The notes below the pieces were generated by a model, which made no database searches, had not been told where the DNA came from, and saw only the letters and a program-made list of their open reading frames with translations. 64,000 nt of DNA, from positions 3,286,001-3,350,000 of the forward strand of contig JAETXT010000004.1 of NCBI GenBank assembly GCA_019188255.1, given 5' to 3'. Positions 25,023 through 36,885 of the stretch are shown piece after piece. The position numbers and the translations under genes were made by a program. The stretch comes from Verticillium longisporum (taxonomy: Eukaryota; Ascomycota; Sordariomycetes; Glomerellales; Plectosphaerellaceae). The stretch's first letter is position 1. Each line of letters starts with the position of its first letter.

Positions 25023-27820
25023 ATGGAATTCGCCATCTCAAAACACGTGGCCGAGGAGCTCTCCAAGCCTTCCACAATGTCAGCGGGAAGGATAAGTGCA
25101 ACTACGACGAACAAGTTCATCGGACTTTTGGTTATTCTCTCTGTCTTTGGCGTCGGCCTAGAAATCCGGACGCAGTACTTCCCGCGGGAGGTTGTGGGAA
25201 ACCTGGACACCACTTATACGGGGTCATGGGAAACAGTCTTAGACGGCTTGGTCACGCCAGAGACTGCCCAAGCTCTTGAAAACGACGTTAAACTTCGGCG
25301 AAGCATTCTCACCATGGTTGACTTCACTGCTGACATGTCCAACATTTTGGCGACCCGTTACGCGTCTCCTGAACTGCACGGGGCAACCGAGGTTCTGCAG
25401 GCCTACCGTTCCAAAATGCTTCGTAGCATTCCCGAAAGCGAAGTCGCCGCTATTGAGAAGCGACAGCTGCCTTCCCTCGGTAATCTATTCGGTGGCGGCG
25501 GAGAGACCACCCCAGGAGCTGGAGGTATGATGGGGGGCCTGGGCAAACTTCTTTCCGGTGGCTTGAGCAATATTGGAAGTAGCCTCGCTGCAGATGCTTC
25601 CGGGGCGGGCCTGTTCTTGGGCATCGGTGTTGGGGCCGGCGCAGCCCAGGGACTCAACATCTCGACAGCCGAAAGGACAACACAGATCGCTGCCAAGGTG
25701 GCGTCTGATAACAAGATGGAAGCCACAGGCTTGAACCCTACCATTCAGAATCTCGGCGTCGGCCTTACCTCGAGCCTGCTTGGCGCCGTCAACGTTTCCT
25801 CCCTCGCTTCTGGCATTGACGTGCAGCCCCTCATGTCACTCGCTCAGGGCCTAGGAAACGGTACTGTTGCTGGCCTCAATCTCAATCCCGCAGCGCCCAT
25901 GCTGATGATCAGCAATGAAACAAGCATCGCCAATATCGCTGGCACCCTTGGCTTCGGCTTGACGCAATCGGTCACCTCAAATATCGACACCAAAGCCATT
26001 ATTGGCTCACTGAACAACCCCAATAACACGGCTGCCATCATGAAGAACCTTCCAGACGCCGCCGCCGGCATTGGCAGAGGTCTGGGAGAGGGTGCAGCCG
26101 TTGGCCTCGGCCTTCAGGCAAGTATGCCTGTTCCCATGCGCCAGATGCCCGACGGCGCAATCGACATCTCGGTGTTTCGCAAACCTTCACCAAGGAGCTG
26201 ACGGCTAGCTTCTTGCAAAATGGTACAGCTTCAAAGCTAGCCGGCATGCTTGGCGGTTCCATGGGCATGCAGCCTCCTGCCAACAATGCCGGTGGCATCC
26301 CCAGTACCATTTCCATCAAAGGGCAGAATGTTGAGATCAGCCGTGTTGCCCAAGGGTTTGCCAGTGGTCTGCTGCAAGGTGCAGGCGACACCATCCAAGG
26401 CATGGGAGGCGTTCAAGCCCTGGTTGATCGTAGCTCCCACACGCAGACAGTAAATGCGCCCATGGGCGCCATGCCCCCCACGAAAGTCCAACTTGATGAC
26501 GGCATAGGCGGTGCTGCAGCTGGCCTTGGTGCTGGCATCGGTGGTCGAGGTGTTCTGCTGGTTTCAATGCTCATCGCCAACCCTACGGGCACCCCGGCGG
26601 TCCCTGTGCCCCCTCCAGCTGCACCAGCGCCCGGCTTCCTGCTCCAGACATGCAAGTCCCGGCAGCACCGGCTCCCGGCGATATGCCCTCCCTCCCGGCA
26701 CGTTTGCGCGGGGGCCTCGGGCTAGCCTCTCGACAGGACCCCTCTGTCAATGTTGACACGTCAAAAGGCTTCAACCTGTCTGTCATCATAAACGCCCAGA
26801 CTGTTTCGTCAGCGGCTCAAGGGGGCATCGACGCCCTGACGTGCCAGGGTGTGGGTGGTGGCCTCGGCAACATCTTGCTCGGCTTGCTTCGAAGCAAGAC
26901 CATCTCGACAGGCTCTCTGAACAACGATAATACTACAGAAACAATTCGGCAGGTAATTCCTACGGGAATCATCAAGATCAAGAACGAGGGGAACACATAC
27001 AACGTCGATGGCGGCGTCATTCGTGAAAGCTTCAGCAATAACATACTCGGCGCCGTCAATGGCATCGAGATTAATGGCATGAAGCTGGCCGCCTGGATTG
27101 CCTTCATCGTCATCCACAGTCAGTATTTCAAACCCTGGTTATTCTTGCACATTGTTACTTACTTTTCCGTTACAGTCCTATTCGCCATCATTGCCTTCGT
27201 CAACGTTTTGCCCATCGCTCTCGGCCACGAGAGCATGCGTAATCTGTTGCATAAAGCCAACCTTCCTCATATTCTGCCAAAGATTCCCAAGTGGAACAAC
27301 ATTATGTGGTTATTTGTTATTGCCCCTTCAATTCTTATCGTTTTCGTTTTCGGCGTCGTCCTCTATGGGAACACGCGCCACTTCCGTACCGCCCATGGAG
27401 TAAGTTCCAGTCACCTCCCCAAGTTCTCTCACCTCAACTAATACAAAGTAGATCATCAGTCTTATCACAACCCTTGTGGGAATTGCAGCCGTGGCGCTTC
27501 ACATTCTTGTCAAGGTCAGATCGCCGCCTCAGAGCATCGGCGAACGCCTCCCTCAAGGCCTTCTCAGCCTCCCCAACGCCCGGAACATTGTCAATCAGGT
27601 TTTCCTGTTCTTAGCCGTGGCTTCTGCCATGACTGGCTTCGCAGACCTCAGCTCCGTTGCGCTTTGCCTGACGCAGACCATTCTCTTCGACATTGCACTC
27701 AGTGTAGGCTTCGGCCTATCGACGCCTTTTGCTCTAGGGTCCTCCAGCATCGGTCTTGAAGCGTACCTGATCTTCCGCGAGGCTCGGATGAAGAAGAAAG
27801 CCCTGAAAAAATGGCAGTAA
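25023..27820 (+). CDS. Glycine-rich membrane protein with cytochrome b561-like C-terminus; two apparent frameshifts
   Basis: Family not recognised. Exons are 25023-27118, 27176-27399 and 27452-27820 with two ordinary GT-AG introns. The first exon needs two single-base insertions to stay open, near 26171 (GG, probably GGG) and near 26638 (CC, probably CCC). With these, the product is about 896 residues. It has one N-terminal membrane helix (about residues 33-49), then some 600 residues of Gly/Ala/Leu-rich imperfect repeats of the form NxGxGLxxSxxxxV with many Asn-x-Ser/Thr sites. From about residue 680 there is a multi-helix region. Histidines in this part (IVIH, ALGHES, RTAHG, VALHILVKV) are spaced as in heme-b-binding b561-type domains. 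The start is the first ATG in frame. It is either a decayed gene or an intact one with assembly indels. Confidence 0.65.
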
Positions 27821-29018
27821 GAACAAGGAGGAGGTTGTTGTTGTGAAGCTTGCCAGTGACGGGTCTGAGATGATTCAAGTTCTGCTACAATATCATGATG
27901 TTATGTATCCTGTGGAGGTTTTGGCCCGCGAGGCTGGGATGTAGCCATTTTCGTGGAATCTTCGGCTGCGATGCCACTGAGTGGCCGCTGTACTCTCTTG
28001 ATTATACCCGATGCAGTTTGAATGCTTAAAGCGCTTGGTACTGATAGTAATCTTTTTGAGAACTTGCCTTCTTTATTTTCGTGTCGGCGGTCAATTTGGG
28101 CCTGCATGATAGTCGGCTGTCAAACGAAGAAAATCAAATTTCTCCAAGCTGGAGATACCTTCAACTCGATATAGCATCGCTACATCAAGATCATGTCGAT
28201 CTCGGAATGTCTTGACGAACAGCCGGCTTGACTGACACGTTACTCTCATCGCTTCCGTGGCGAATTCGGCAGGGATCGCTGGACTTTGGCACCAACCATG
28301 GTACCAGCCAGTTGCCGAGTGAGGGATGGCCAATAGCACGATCGATTCCGAGCTTGGCTGCCCAGATGCGATTTCACCATGGCTTTGATAAGCCTATGGT
28401 GCCAAAGACCTCCGTTTACCAAAAGAGGAATGCTGGTTGGCAGGAAGTTCCGATCGCACGGCCTTTGGTCTGGAGTCGCGTGATGTGTAACACTGTCCGC
28501 AGCACGCCAACAAAGGCCCGATATCTTTGATTGACCAAGGCCCTCGATGCTATAAACGTGTCTCCAACAATCAAAATTGTTCCAATGAGCTTTCTTAAAG
28601 ATGCGCTCTCGCAGGCTTACGATCCACGTGGATAGATTCGCCCTGGAGCAGTTCACCTCATGAGAGGAACACATTTGCTGATCTTCGTGGTTCAGATCGT
28701 AAGGCTTTCTGTTATACACCCTTGGCCGGCATGAGAAATCTTGGAGCGAGCCATTTGGGAACACGGCAGTAGTTCCGAGGTTGGATCTGCCCCCATCTCT
28801 GAAAGGCCCCGGCAGCGAAAGGACCCCATCCCTGAGATGAAAGGCCCCCATCCAGAAGGCTCCCAACCATTGTGGGCTTCTTCAAAGATTGACCAACCTT
28901 TTATGCGATCTTGGGTCATTATGTTAATCATTATAAGATGGCGGCGAGTGCCAGCTTGTAACATGACATTTCTCAGCACCCACTCATCGTATCCAAATAC
29001 TTTTGATAATACACAGCC
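27821..29018. other. Intergenic region upstream of the AA9 gene
   Basis: About 1.2 kb. A 206-codon minus-strand frame and several shorter ones cross it, but none shows a domain and they overlap each other. It presumably contains the LPMO promoter; no clear TATA box was found close to its ATG. Confidence 0.4.
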
Positions 29019-29810
29019 ATGAAATACACGATCTCAGCCTTGGCCTTTGCGGCCCTTTCCCAGGGCCATGCTATTTTCCAGGTAAGATTCGTGCGTCTAA
29101 TTCCACTAGTCATCGCTTGATTGATTCATACCCAGGTTGTCTCCGTCAACGGTGTCGAGGCACCCCCCCTTTCCGGGCTACGAGCTCCCGGCATCAACAA
29201 TCCAGTTGAGGATGTCAGCTCAAATGATTTGACTTGCGGCCTCGTCACGCATACTTCAACCGATGTGATTGAAGTTGGGGCTGGCGATGAGATCGGCGCC
29301 TGGTATCAACACGTCCTTGGCGGCGAACAATACCCTGGAGACGTCGACAACCCGATTGCCGCATCGCATAAGGGACCTATCACTGCATGGCTCGCAAAGG
29401 TCGATGACGCTGCGACGTCGTCCCACGCCAACCTTGAGTGGTTCAAGATTGCCGAAGATGGCTTTGACAACACGAGGGGCATTTGGGGCGTCGACAACCT
29501 GCTACAGCAGGATGGATGTACGTACTTTGATATTCCGGAATGCATCGCACCCGGGGACTACCTTTTGCGCGTGGAGCTTTTGGCCCTTCATTCTGCTTAT
29601 GCCCCCAAGGGCTCGCAGTTTTACACTTCGTGTGTCAACTTGAGAGTCACCCGTGGAGGAAACTTCGCACCAGGGGAGACATTTGCTATCCCAGGCGTTT
29701 ATGAGGCGAACGACCCGGCAATCACCATCATGATCTACGGCAACACGGGGAAGCCGGACAACAATCTGAAGCCATACACGCCTGCTGGCCCGAGGCCCAT
29801 TACTTGCTGA
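29019..29810 (+). CDS. AA9 lytic polysaccharide monooxygenase, secreted
   Basis: Two exons (29019-29081 and 29136-29810) give 245 residues. The signal peptide MKYTISALAFAALSQG leaves His17 as the mature N-terminal residue, one half of the copper histidine brace. The other half is His99 in AASHKGPITAW. His173 (LALHSAYA), Gln182 and Tyr184 (SQFYTSC) match the family's second-sphere histidine, glutamine and axial tyrosine. AA9 enzymes oxidatively cleave cellulose, and some cleave hemicellulose, outside the cell. The protein ends after the catalytic domain (PRPITC) with no linker or carbohydrate-binding module. The family used to be called GH61. C1/C4 regioselectivity cannot be told. Confidence 0.95.
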
Positions 29811-30222
29811 GAGGGTTCACCACCTTGAGGAAAGCTGTCTACTTCTCCACACCATGTTGGCGATACCCACGAACCCCCCCTTGTTCGGCGGGGTAGGACA
29901 CCATTCGGTTCGAACAGGCCACTTTCGTCCTAGCCGCAGGCTCAACAAGCTGGCGGGGCTGGAGGGGAGGTAAAAGGCCGCACGCACCCTAAGGCAATTG
30001 AACACGTGAAATCAAGACCAACAATTTCCACCATGACATGGGTCACCTCGTTTTGATCTTCCAGCCCCATTGATCGATCGCCAGAGTGGAAGCTTTTGTC
30101 TCACACCTCGTGCTCGCTGTCCTCCCCCGCTGACTTTGCTGTGTTCCCACACTGCGCGCGCTTGTCTCATCCCGGCTCAGCCATCTTGATTAGCGTTCCT
30201 TTTACTCCTCAGCCATCTCGCC
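29811..30222. other. Intergenic region before the methyltransferase gene
   Basis: About 410 bp. Pyrimidine-rich sequence close to the downstream ATG is typical of a fungal 5' leader. No gene is seen. Confidence 0.4.
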
Positions 30223-31394
30223 ATGTCCAGTCCGACCCCGCAAGCCACGGCGGCCCAACCGGATGTCCTCGACGTTGACGAAGCCGCGATCCGCGGCGAC
30301 GACGAAGACTCGGCAGTAGGATCGGTCGCCAGCTCTACCACTTCAATCAATTCGAGCATTCTTCGATACCGTCAGGAGAACGGCCGAACGTATCACGCGT
30401 ACAAGGATGGCTCCTATCCCATGCCCAACGACAATGACGAGCAGGAGCGCCTCGACCTCCAGCACCACCTGTTCCTCATGACTTTCGAGAACAAGCTGTA
30501 CCTGTCGCCCGCCGGCCGCGGCGGCCACCAGATCCACAACGCTCTCGACGTCGGCACGGGCACGGGCGTCTGGGCCAACGACTTTGCGGACGAGTTCCCC
30601 TCGGCGTCGGTCGTTGGTGTCGATCTCAGCCCCATCCAGAGTCCCTTTGTCGCCCCCAATGTAAACTTTCTCGTTGATGACATTGAGGCGCCGTGGACGT
30701 TCCACAAGAAATTTGACTTCATCTACAGCCGCATGATGACCGCTGCGCTCGCCGATTTCCCGGGCTTCTTCCAGAAGGCGTACGAGAACCTGACGCCCGG
30801 CGGTTGGTTTGAGATTGCCGACATCTGCCCCATCACCAGCGACGACGGCACCCTGACGGAGGACACGTCCACTCACGCGTGGGTGACGCAGCTTCTGGAA
30901 GGCACGCGGAAGATTGGCCGGCCCTTTGACGGCGCTTTCGACTACAAGAAGCAGCTCGAGGCGCAGGGCTTCCAGAATGTGCAGCAGGTCGTCTTCAAGT
31001 GGCCCCAGAACACGTGGCCCAAGGATCCCAAGTACAAGGAGCTAGGTATGTCTGCCCATCATCAACGCGATGCCCGTCTGTGAAATCATGGGTGAAACGC
31101 AAGCTCACTTTCCTAGGCATGTGGAACCTCGAGAACATCACGTCCGGCCTTCATGGGTTGAGCGCTGCTGTGTATACCCGCGTTCTCGGTTGGTCGCCCG
31201 AAGAGATGGAGGTCTTGCTGGCCAAGGTGCGCCGTGAGCTGAAGGATACCAGGATTCACTCCTACTGGCCGATGTAAGTGACTGTCTTATCCTCAAATTT
31301 CACCTGCTAACATGAGCCCCTCAGTTATGTCGTGTATGGCCAGAAGCCCGAGAGTAAGAAGACTGAAAGCGATGAGCCTGAGGGCAGTGTCTAG
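30223..31394 (+). CDS. SAM-dependent methyltransferase, LaeA-like family
   Basis: Three exons: 30223-31045, 31117-31273 and 31325-31394, giving 349 residues. An acidic, low-complexity N-terminus (about 45 residues) precedes RYRQENGRTYHAYKDGSYPM, a signature of fungal LaeA-like proteins. The SAM-binding motif I is ALDVGTGTGVWANDFADEFP (from about residue 107), followed by VVGVDLSPIQ and the post-motif FDFIYSRMM. The last intron joins SYWPI to YVVYGQKP, the usual family ending. LaeA itself is a nuclear regulator of secondary metabolism and development, but this large family has many members of unknown substrate, so orthology to LaeA is not claimed. There is no signal peptide. Confidence 0.88.
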
Positions 31395-32194
31395 GCTCAG
31401 GCTGTTCTGCACGACTGCTGTGTCGGAGTTGATGCTGTCAGGACGCTTATTCTATAAGAGTATTGTGACTTTCTTTGAGCCTCTGTCCAATAAACTTCTT
31501 GCATCGCGTTCCCCCGCAGTTCGCGGTTATCGATTTCTCAGTGATGCCGTTGCATGTTCCACGTGTCTTGATGGCAGTGCAGTCGGCGATGCGCAAGGCC
31601 TGGCTGATACCCGGTCTTGGACATCTGTATGGCCATGGGTCTGTTATCCAGTGTATTTTCCGTGAAAAACAAGTAAACCAAGAAATCGACAGAGCCCAAT
31701 GTCATGACTTACAGGCAGGCCCTCCTCTCATACTCGTGTGCGCGCCAAGAAGAGACTTGTCCGAGGTCCGAGACACCACAGCTGGGCAGTCCAAATGCGA
31801 AATCTTGAGCGAAAATATGACAAGACCTAGCATGGGATAGACAACATGGTAGAATCGAGTCACATAGCAATGCGCCCATTCCAGAACTCAAGTTTTGCTG
31901 ATGTGTTCTCTCTTGAGTGGCGCCAGCCAAGGCGCTATCCGAACTCGAGCAAGAAAGATCGTGGACCGATCGGCGGTCCGTCACTGTGAACGCGGCCATT
32001 AGGTAAGGACAACGACAGCCCGCAGCGGCGTCGTTCATAACGAGGGGTTTTCCACGAGAGGGGGGGAGGGTCAGGGGGCGACATCTCATCAACTCATCGT
32101 TCATCCTTCAATACACTGCAGATCAACACTCTCAATTTCAGTTCCGTCCCAACGCCGCAAGAGAAGAAAGTACAGGACGAAAGACGCGTCCAGC
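31395..32194. other. Intergenic region between methyltransferase and GNAT genes
   Basis: About 800 bp with only short frames on both strands. It holds the 3' region of the methyltransferase gene and the GNAT promoter. No motif is convincing. Confidence 0.4.
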
Positions 32195-32947
32195 ATGGCC
32201 GCCTCCACAGACCTCCGCATCGACCCCATCACGAGCGCCGACGACTTCCCCGAAGCCCACCAAGTCGTCACCAACGCCTTTGCCAAGCAGGCCGGCGACG
32301 AGATCTGGGTGCACTTCAACCCGGGCTGGGACACGGTGGCCGGCCAGGCCGCCGCCGCGGCGCGCATGGCCGCGCGCTTCAGCAAGACGACGCGCGACGC
32401 CGCCGGCGACCCGAACACGGTGTTCCTCAAGGCGACGCTGCCGGACCCGGCCAGCGGAGACGGAAAGCGCCGCATCGTCGGCGTCGCCATCTGGGTGCAG
32501 CTCTCCATGGTCGAGGGCCGCGGCGACGCGCCGGTCGAGGACCTCCGGGCGACGGCCGACCTCGAGGCGCTGTACCCGGGCGACGAGCGCGCGCAGCGGT
32601 ACTGCGTCGAGGTCGAGAGGGGGCTGCACAGGCGGAGGGCCGAGGTCGTCAGGGCCAAGGCGGGGGAGGCGCAGCCGGCCGTCATGGTGCTGGACTTGTG
32701 CGCCGTCGAGATTGGGTTCCAGCGGAGGGGCATCGCGCAGAAGCTCGTGCAGTGAGGGCTTGATGAGGCGGCGAGGAGGGGAGGTCTCGAGGCGCTGACG
32801 GAGGCGTCGGCCATGGGACGCGGGGCCTATGTGAAGCTTGGGTTCCGGCAGGAGGGGCCCGAGATTGACTACGGCGTGAGCGAGGAGTTTAAGGACTGGA
32901 AGAAGCCGTCCAACATTTTCATGAGGACGGGTGCTGGGGGGGCTTAA
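32195..32947 (+). pseudogene. GNAT-family N-acetyltransferase with an in-frame TGA
   Basis: The reading frame runs from ATG 32195 to a TGA at 32753-32755 (186 residues), then continues in the same frame for 63 more codons to TAA at 32945-32947. The sequence on both sides belongs to one GNAT domain: VMVLDLCAVEIGFQRRGIAQ carries the acetyl-CoA motif A, while after the stop GLDEAARRGG, TEASAMGRGAYVKLGF and the PEIDYG segment form motif B and the C-terminal strand. Relatives usually have Trp (TGG) at the stop position, so one G-to-A change explains it. Truncation would remove part of the acetyl-CoA/substrate fold. A tiny intron starting GTGAGG at 32752 is possible but lacks a convincing branch site. 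The acceptor substrate is unknown. Confidence 0.75.
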
Positions 32948-33641
32948 TGGGGTGGGAGATGAGACTTCAGGAAGGGGTAGATCCTTGACGGTGAAGCTGC
33001 CGTGAATTAAGGCATTGAGGCCAGGGCACTCAAGTGTCCATGAAGATGAGCACGCGGCCTTCAGTGAATATTCAAGACATAGCTGTGATGTGGGACCCTC
33101 CACAGGCTCCGGCCGCGAGATGTGTTTGACAGTATTAGCGACGATTGCGCGGTCAAGAAAGCAGGAGGCTTTTGTTGGAATGTCTTGCCTGGGTCGCAGC
33201 CTATGTGCAGAAGTCAGACTAGTTATGATCCTCCGGAGTTTATAGTATCTAACCAAGCACTGGAAAAAGCTGATGATGCTCGACTAATAAGATAGATTGG
33301 AACTGATTAGGTTTTTGTTTCTTCCAAAAGCAACCTCAGCCCTACCTACGCTTTTTCTTCTCGTTGACAGCTCAGATTCTCCACGGGAGACTTACTTACT
33401 GAGGACGACCAGGGACTTCGAAAGTGCTACTAGAGAGACGATTATAGGGCTTAAGAACAGACGAAATAGGCTCACAAGAATGGATGGGTCACGATATGCC
33501 ATGTAACGAACTGCACGTCATTCCCGTATGTGCAATTACTCTTCATGCACATCAAACACGGCTAAGGGTATCATTCTGTTTCATACTATCTCCATATCCA
33601 GTCAAGCCATCATCGACTGAACGCGCAAATCCATCCCAAGC
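32948..33641. other. Intergenic region between convergent genes
   Basis: About 700 bp between two convergently read genes. It presumably contains both 3' ends. No gene or repeat is evident. Confidence 0.4.
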
Positions 33642-36190
33642 TCACTCGTGCATCTGCGTCCACGTCTTGCCGACGTCCTGACACTGCACGGCGTGTTCAC
33701 CCCCCGGCAGCGCAACAACATACTCCAGGCCGAGTCGGACGCCGCGGCCGGCCTTGAGGCTGACATCCCAGCTGACCTCGCCCTCCTTCTTGAGCGACGC
33801 AACGGCAGTACCCCAGTCCCTGTCCTCCTTGCCATCACGCGTAGGCGCGCCGGCGCCGACGCCACCCCCGCCGACGGAGAGGCCCTTCGGTTGCAGGGTC
33901 TCGACCTTGAGACGCTCGTCCTCCGACACGGGAATCTGGTCATGCACGAGCAGCCTGATGGCCTTGCCGCCGCCGGTCGAGCTGCGCGTATTGATGAGGG
34001 TGATGGCGCGCGTGTAGACGCCGCTGTTCTCGACCTTGAAGATGCCCGTGGTGCCGCGGCGGACCTCGGGCTTCGGGTACAGGACCTTGACGGCGGGATC
34101 GACGCCGAGCGACAGGCTGAAGGAGTCGCCAGGGCTGCACCGCGGCAGGTTGGTGCGGCCCATGAAGGCGCCGTCGAGGGTCAGGCCCGTGGGCCCGCGC
34201 AGCAGCGTCATCTTGCTGATGTTGCGGAGGCGCGCCTTGAGGTAGGCGACGGGTCGGTACTTGGCGACGACGGTGTGACTGAAAACGACGTCAGGCAGCG
34301 TGAGGCGGACGACGCGCTGCTTAGACGCTGTCGAGCGTGGGGCCAGCGTCTTCGAGTTGGAGAGGTCATATGTCGTCGTGAGGCCCGTCTCCTCCATGGC
34401 GGACTCTTCGAAATCGAGCTCGGGTTCGACATCAACGTTCACCTCGGTCTCGTCATCGGCCAGGTCTGGCCTAGCAGCGAACAGTCCGCCGCCTCGGCTC
34501 GCGTGGCTCCCGAATCCTCCTCCGCCCACACCAAACAGCCCTCCGCTCGTGGCCACGCTTGCGTGTAGCGCCGGACCGCCACCAGGAACGGGAGCGCTCG
34601 GGGCAGGCGGCGGGGGGAAAGCAGAGCGAGCATTGGATGCAAACGAGGATGAGGCGACAGCCATCATGTTGGCTGACTTGGCTGCCTTCTTCCGGAGAAC
34701 CTCCTCGGGAGCACCAAACACTTCGGCGGCAGTGCTTTGCTGACTCTGCTGACTCTGTTGTTGCAGTTGCTGCTGCTGGAGTTGCTGCTGCTGTCCTCCC
34801 CAACCATGGCTTGCTCCCCAGGCATTCTGCTGTGGTCGGCCAAAAAGGGCATTGCGCGATTGCTGTGGGGGCAGCTGTTTGCGCTGTGCCTGCCACGACT
34901 CCTTTTCACGGAGTTCTTCGCGGCTCGCCAGCAGGGCCGTGTTGTCTCTGACGGTGCCCCGGATGGCGAGCTTGATGCGCCAGGGTGCGAGGGTGGGAAT
35001 GGCATCGGCAATGCCGGAGAAGGAGGCCTGGGACGTCGAGAGGACAATCTTGCAGTTGCTCCAGGTCTCGGACGTCTTGTTGGTGAGCTGGGCGTCGAAG
35101 CAGAGGGTGGCCTTGTTGGTCGTCGTCGAGAGCTGGAGATCATAGCTGGGAGACCAGAAAGCGGCCGTCGTGACGTAGCTCAGCACGAGGTCGCATGTCA
35201 ACTGGGAGGGATCGACAGCATCATCTGACCCCACGACGGGCACCTTGACGAGGTCGCTGGAGACAGAGTTGCGCCGCGACGACATGGGGGTGAAGGATGT
35301 GGCGTCGAGGGTGATGCACACAGCGTAGCACTGGCGTGGCCAAAACTTCTCACGCTCGGTGCGGATGCGGGCCTTTTCCTTCTGCTGCTCGGCTTTGCGC
35401 CTGTCCTTCTTGGTCTGCTCAGTCTGTTTCGCCTTTTGCGCCTTGAGCCAGGCCTTGACGGCCTTGCGCTGGGCCTTGGCCGCTTCGGCGACGAGGCGAG
35501 CCTCGAATTTGGTGGCATCCTCAATGCGGAGAAGAATGTCGCGGGATTCCTTGACACCGGCCATGTGGTCGTGAAAGACCTTTTTGCGCTCGCTCCGGTA
35601 TTTGTCCAGACTTCCCACAATGTCGGTGCCATCCTCCTCAGCCATGTGCTTGCCGTAGGCGTCGAGGATCTTGAGACGGTTCTCGGCACTGGCCAGCGAT
35701 TCCTTGGCGCGGGTCTGTTCATCGCGCAGGGCCACGAGTTGCTGGCGGACCTGTTTGAGCTCTCCGGCATCTTCCTGGGTGGCGTTGGGATCTAGAATCT
35801 GTTCCTCGTCTGACGTTTCGTCGCTGTCATTGTCGGAGTCGGGGTAAATGTCCTCGTAGATGTCTCGATTGGACTGGAGCTCGACGGTGATGTTGGAGAT
35901 GACAGCGAGGCCGGTGCCTTCGACCTTGATGGAGTGTTCGTCGACGGTGGGCGTGAGACCGATGACGGTGATCTCGTTGACGCCGGGCTATCGTTCGTGT
36001 GTTAGCGTGTGTTGCTGGACGGAGGAGGCAGTCAGGCACCAGGGCAGGCGGGGCATGGCGGGGTTCGTAAGCGTACCTTGAAGGAGACGTCTTTGAGCTC
36101 GCGCACGACCTGGGCGCGCGAGGGAAAGAGGGTGACGGAGCGTGTCGTCAGGTCACGGACCTTGTACTCCTGCTTGTGGACGGTATCCAT
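33642..36190 (-). CDS. MuiA-like protein (DUF4140/DUF4139)
   Basis: Two exons on the minus strand: 36190-36077 and 35987-33642, giving 819 residues; the 89-bp intron is GT-AG. The start MDTVHKQEYKVRD and the motif SVTLFPSRAQVVRE followed by PGVNEITVIGLTPTVDEHSI identify the DUF4140 N-terminal domain. An acidic patch (DSDNDSDETSDEEQ, about residues 85-100) and a long charged coiled coil rich in Lys/Gln/Glu (about 105-255) follow. The rest is DUF4139, with a Gln-rich insertion (about 420-455) and a Gly/Pro/Ala-rich one before TYDLSNSKTL. Family members are widespread in fungi and bacteria (mucoidy inhibitor A), but their biochemical role is not established. No membrane segment or signal peptide is seen, so a cytosolic location is likely. 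Confidence 0.9.
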
Positions 36191-36490
36191 GGTCGATGGA
36201 GGTGGCCGTGTGCGGCGGCGCAGAGAAGGCGTTTCGGAGCCCTGGTGCAGCTTGGGTGTTTGCTGCGGTGGTGGCAGAATCAGGGTGTTGCTGCGGTGGT
36301 GGCAGGAGAGGATGGCATATCTGGATGAAAGCAGAGGACGGAGAGAGAGGCCAGGCTAATTATACCACAAGCATGGCGCGACCAGGCGGGTGGCCGATCC
36401 AAGAGGCGGTTCAGCTCCTGTTGAGGCCTGCATTTTGGGTGTCGCTGGCGGGCTCTGATTGGCAAGGCAGACTGTCTGATCGATGAGGAC

Positions 36491-36555
36491 TGGTGCCTGG
36501 TGCCTGGTGCCTGGTGCCTGGGGTGCTTGATGCCTGGGATGCCTGGTGATGCTTG
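36491..36555. repeat. Tandem GGTGCCT/GATGCCT repeat
   Basis: Short head-to-tail units of about 7 bp (CTGGTGC and variants TTGATGC, TGGGATG) are repeated many times with small changes. Confidence 0.85.
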
Positions 36556-36621
36556 GGAGTAGCTTGCCCGTCAATGAAGCACGATTGCCAAAGGCTTGTG
36601 CAGTTGTTTGATGACTTGAGC

Positions 36622-36668
36622 AGTGGTGGTGGTGGTAACGATGATGGTGGTGATGATGGTGATGAGAG
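36622..36668. repeat. GGT/GAT trinucleotide microsatellite
   Basis: An imperfect run of GTG and GATGGT triplets. Confidence 0.85.
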
Positions 36669-36811
36669 ACCTTCGGCATTAGTTGATGATGCGCCGTTGG
36701 GAGATGCAATGGCTTCAGGCGAGGCGGCGGCAGGGGCAGTGGAGGCACGGCAGGAACTGCAGCTGCACGCCGCCGCTGCACCTCGATGCGGGGTTCAGAG
36801 GGCTCGTCTTA

Positions 36812-36885
36812 GCCCTACCTAGGTACCTGCCTTACCTTAGGTACCTTACCTTGCCTGGTAGGCACCAGGTAGGTAGGTAGGTTGG
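36812..36885. repeat. TACCTAGGTA-type interrupted repeat
   Basis: Repeated CCTAGGTACC, ACCTTACCTT and AGGTAGGTAGG segments form partly palindromic sequence on both strands. Such motifs are common between genes in Sordariomycetes. Confidence 0.8.

Noticed and set aside
28246..28866. 206-codon minus-strand frame
   Set aside because: No recognisable domain, no intron logic and no codon bias like neighbouring genes; left as intergenic.
32138..33256. 372-codon minus-strand open frame
   Set aside because: It overlaps the GNAT gene antisense; the sense strand has a clear domain and this one is Arg/Leu/Pro-rich without any.
33648..34568. 306-codon plus-strand open frame
   Set aside because: Antisense to the MuiA-like gene, which has clear DUF4139 similarity.
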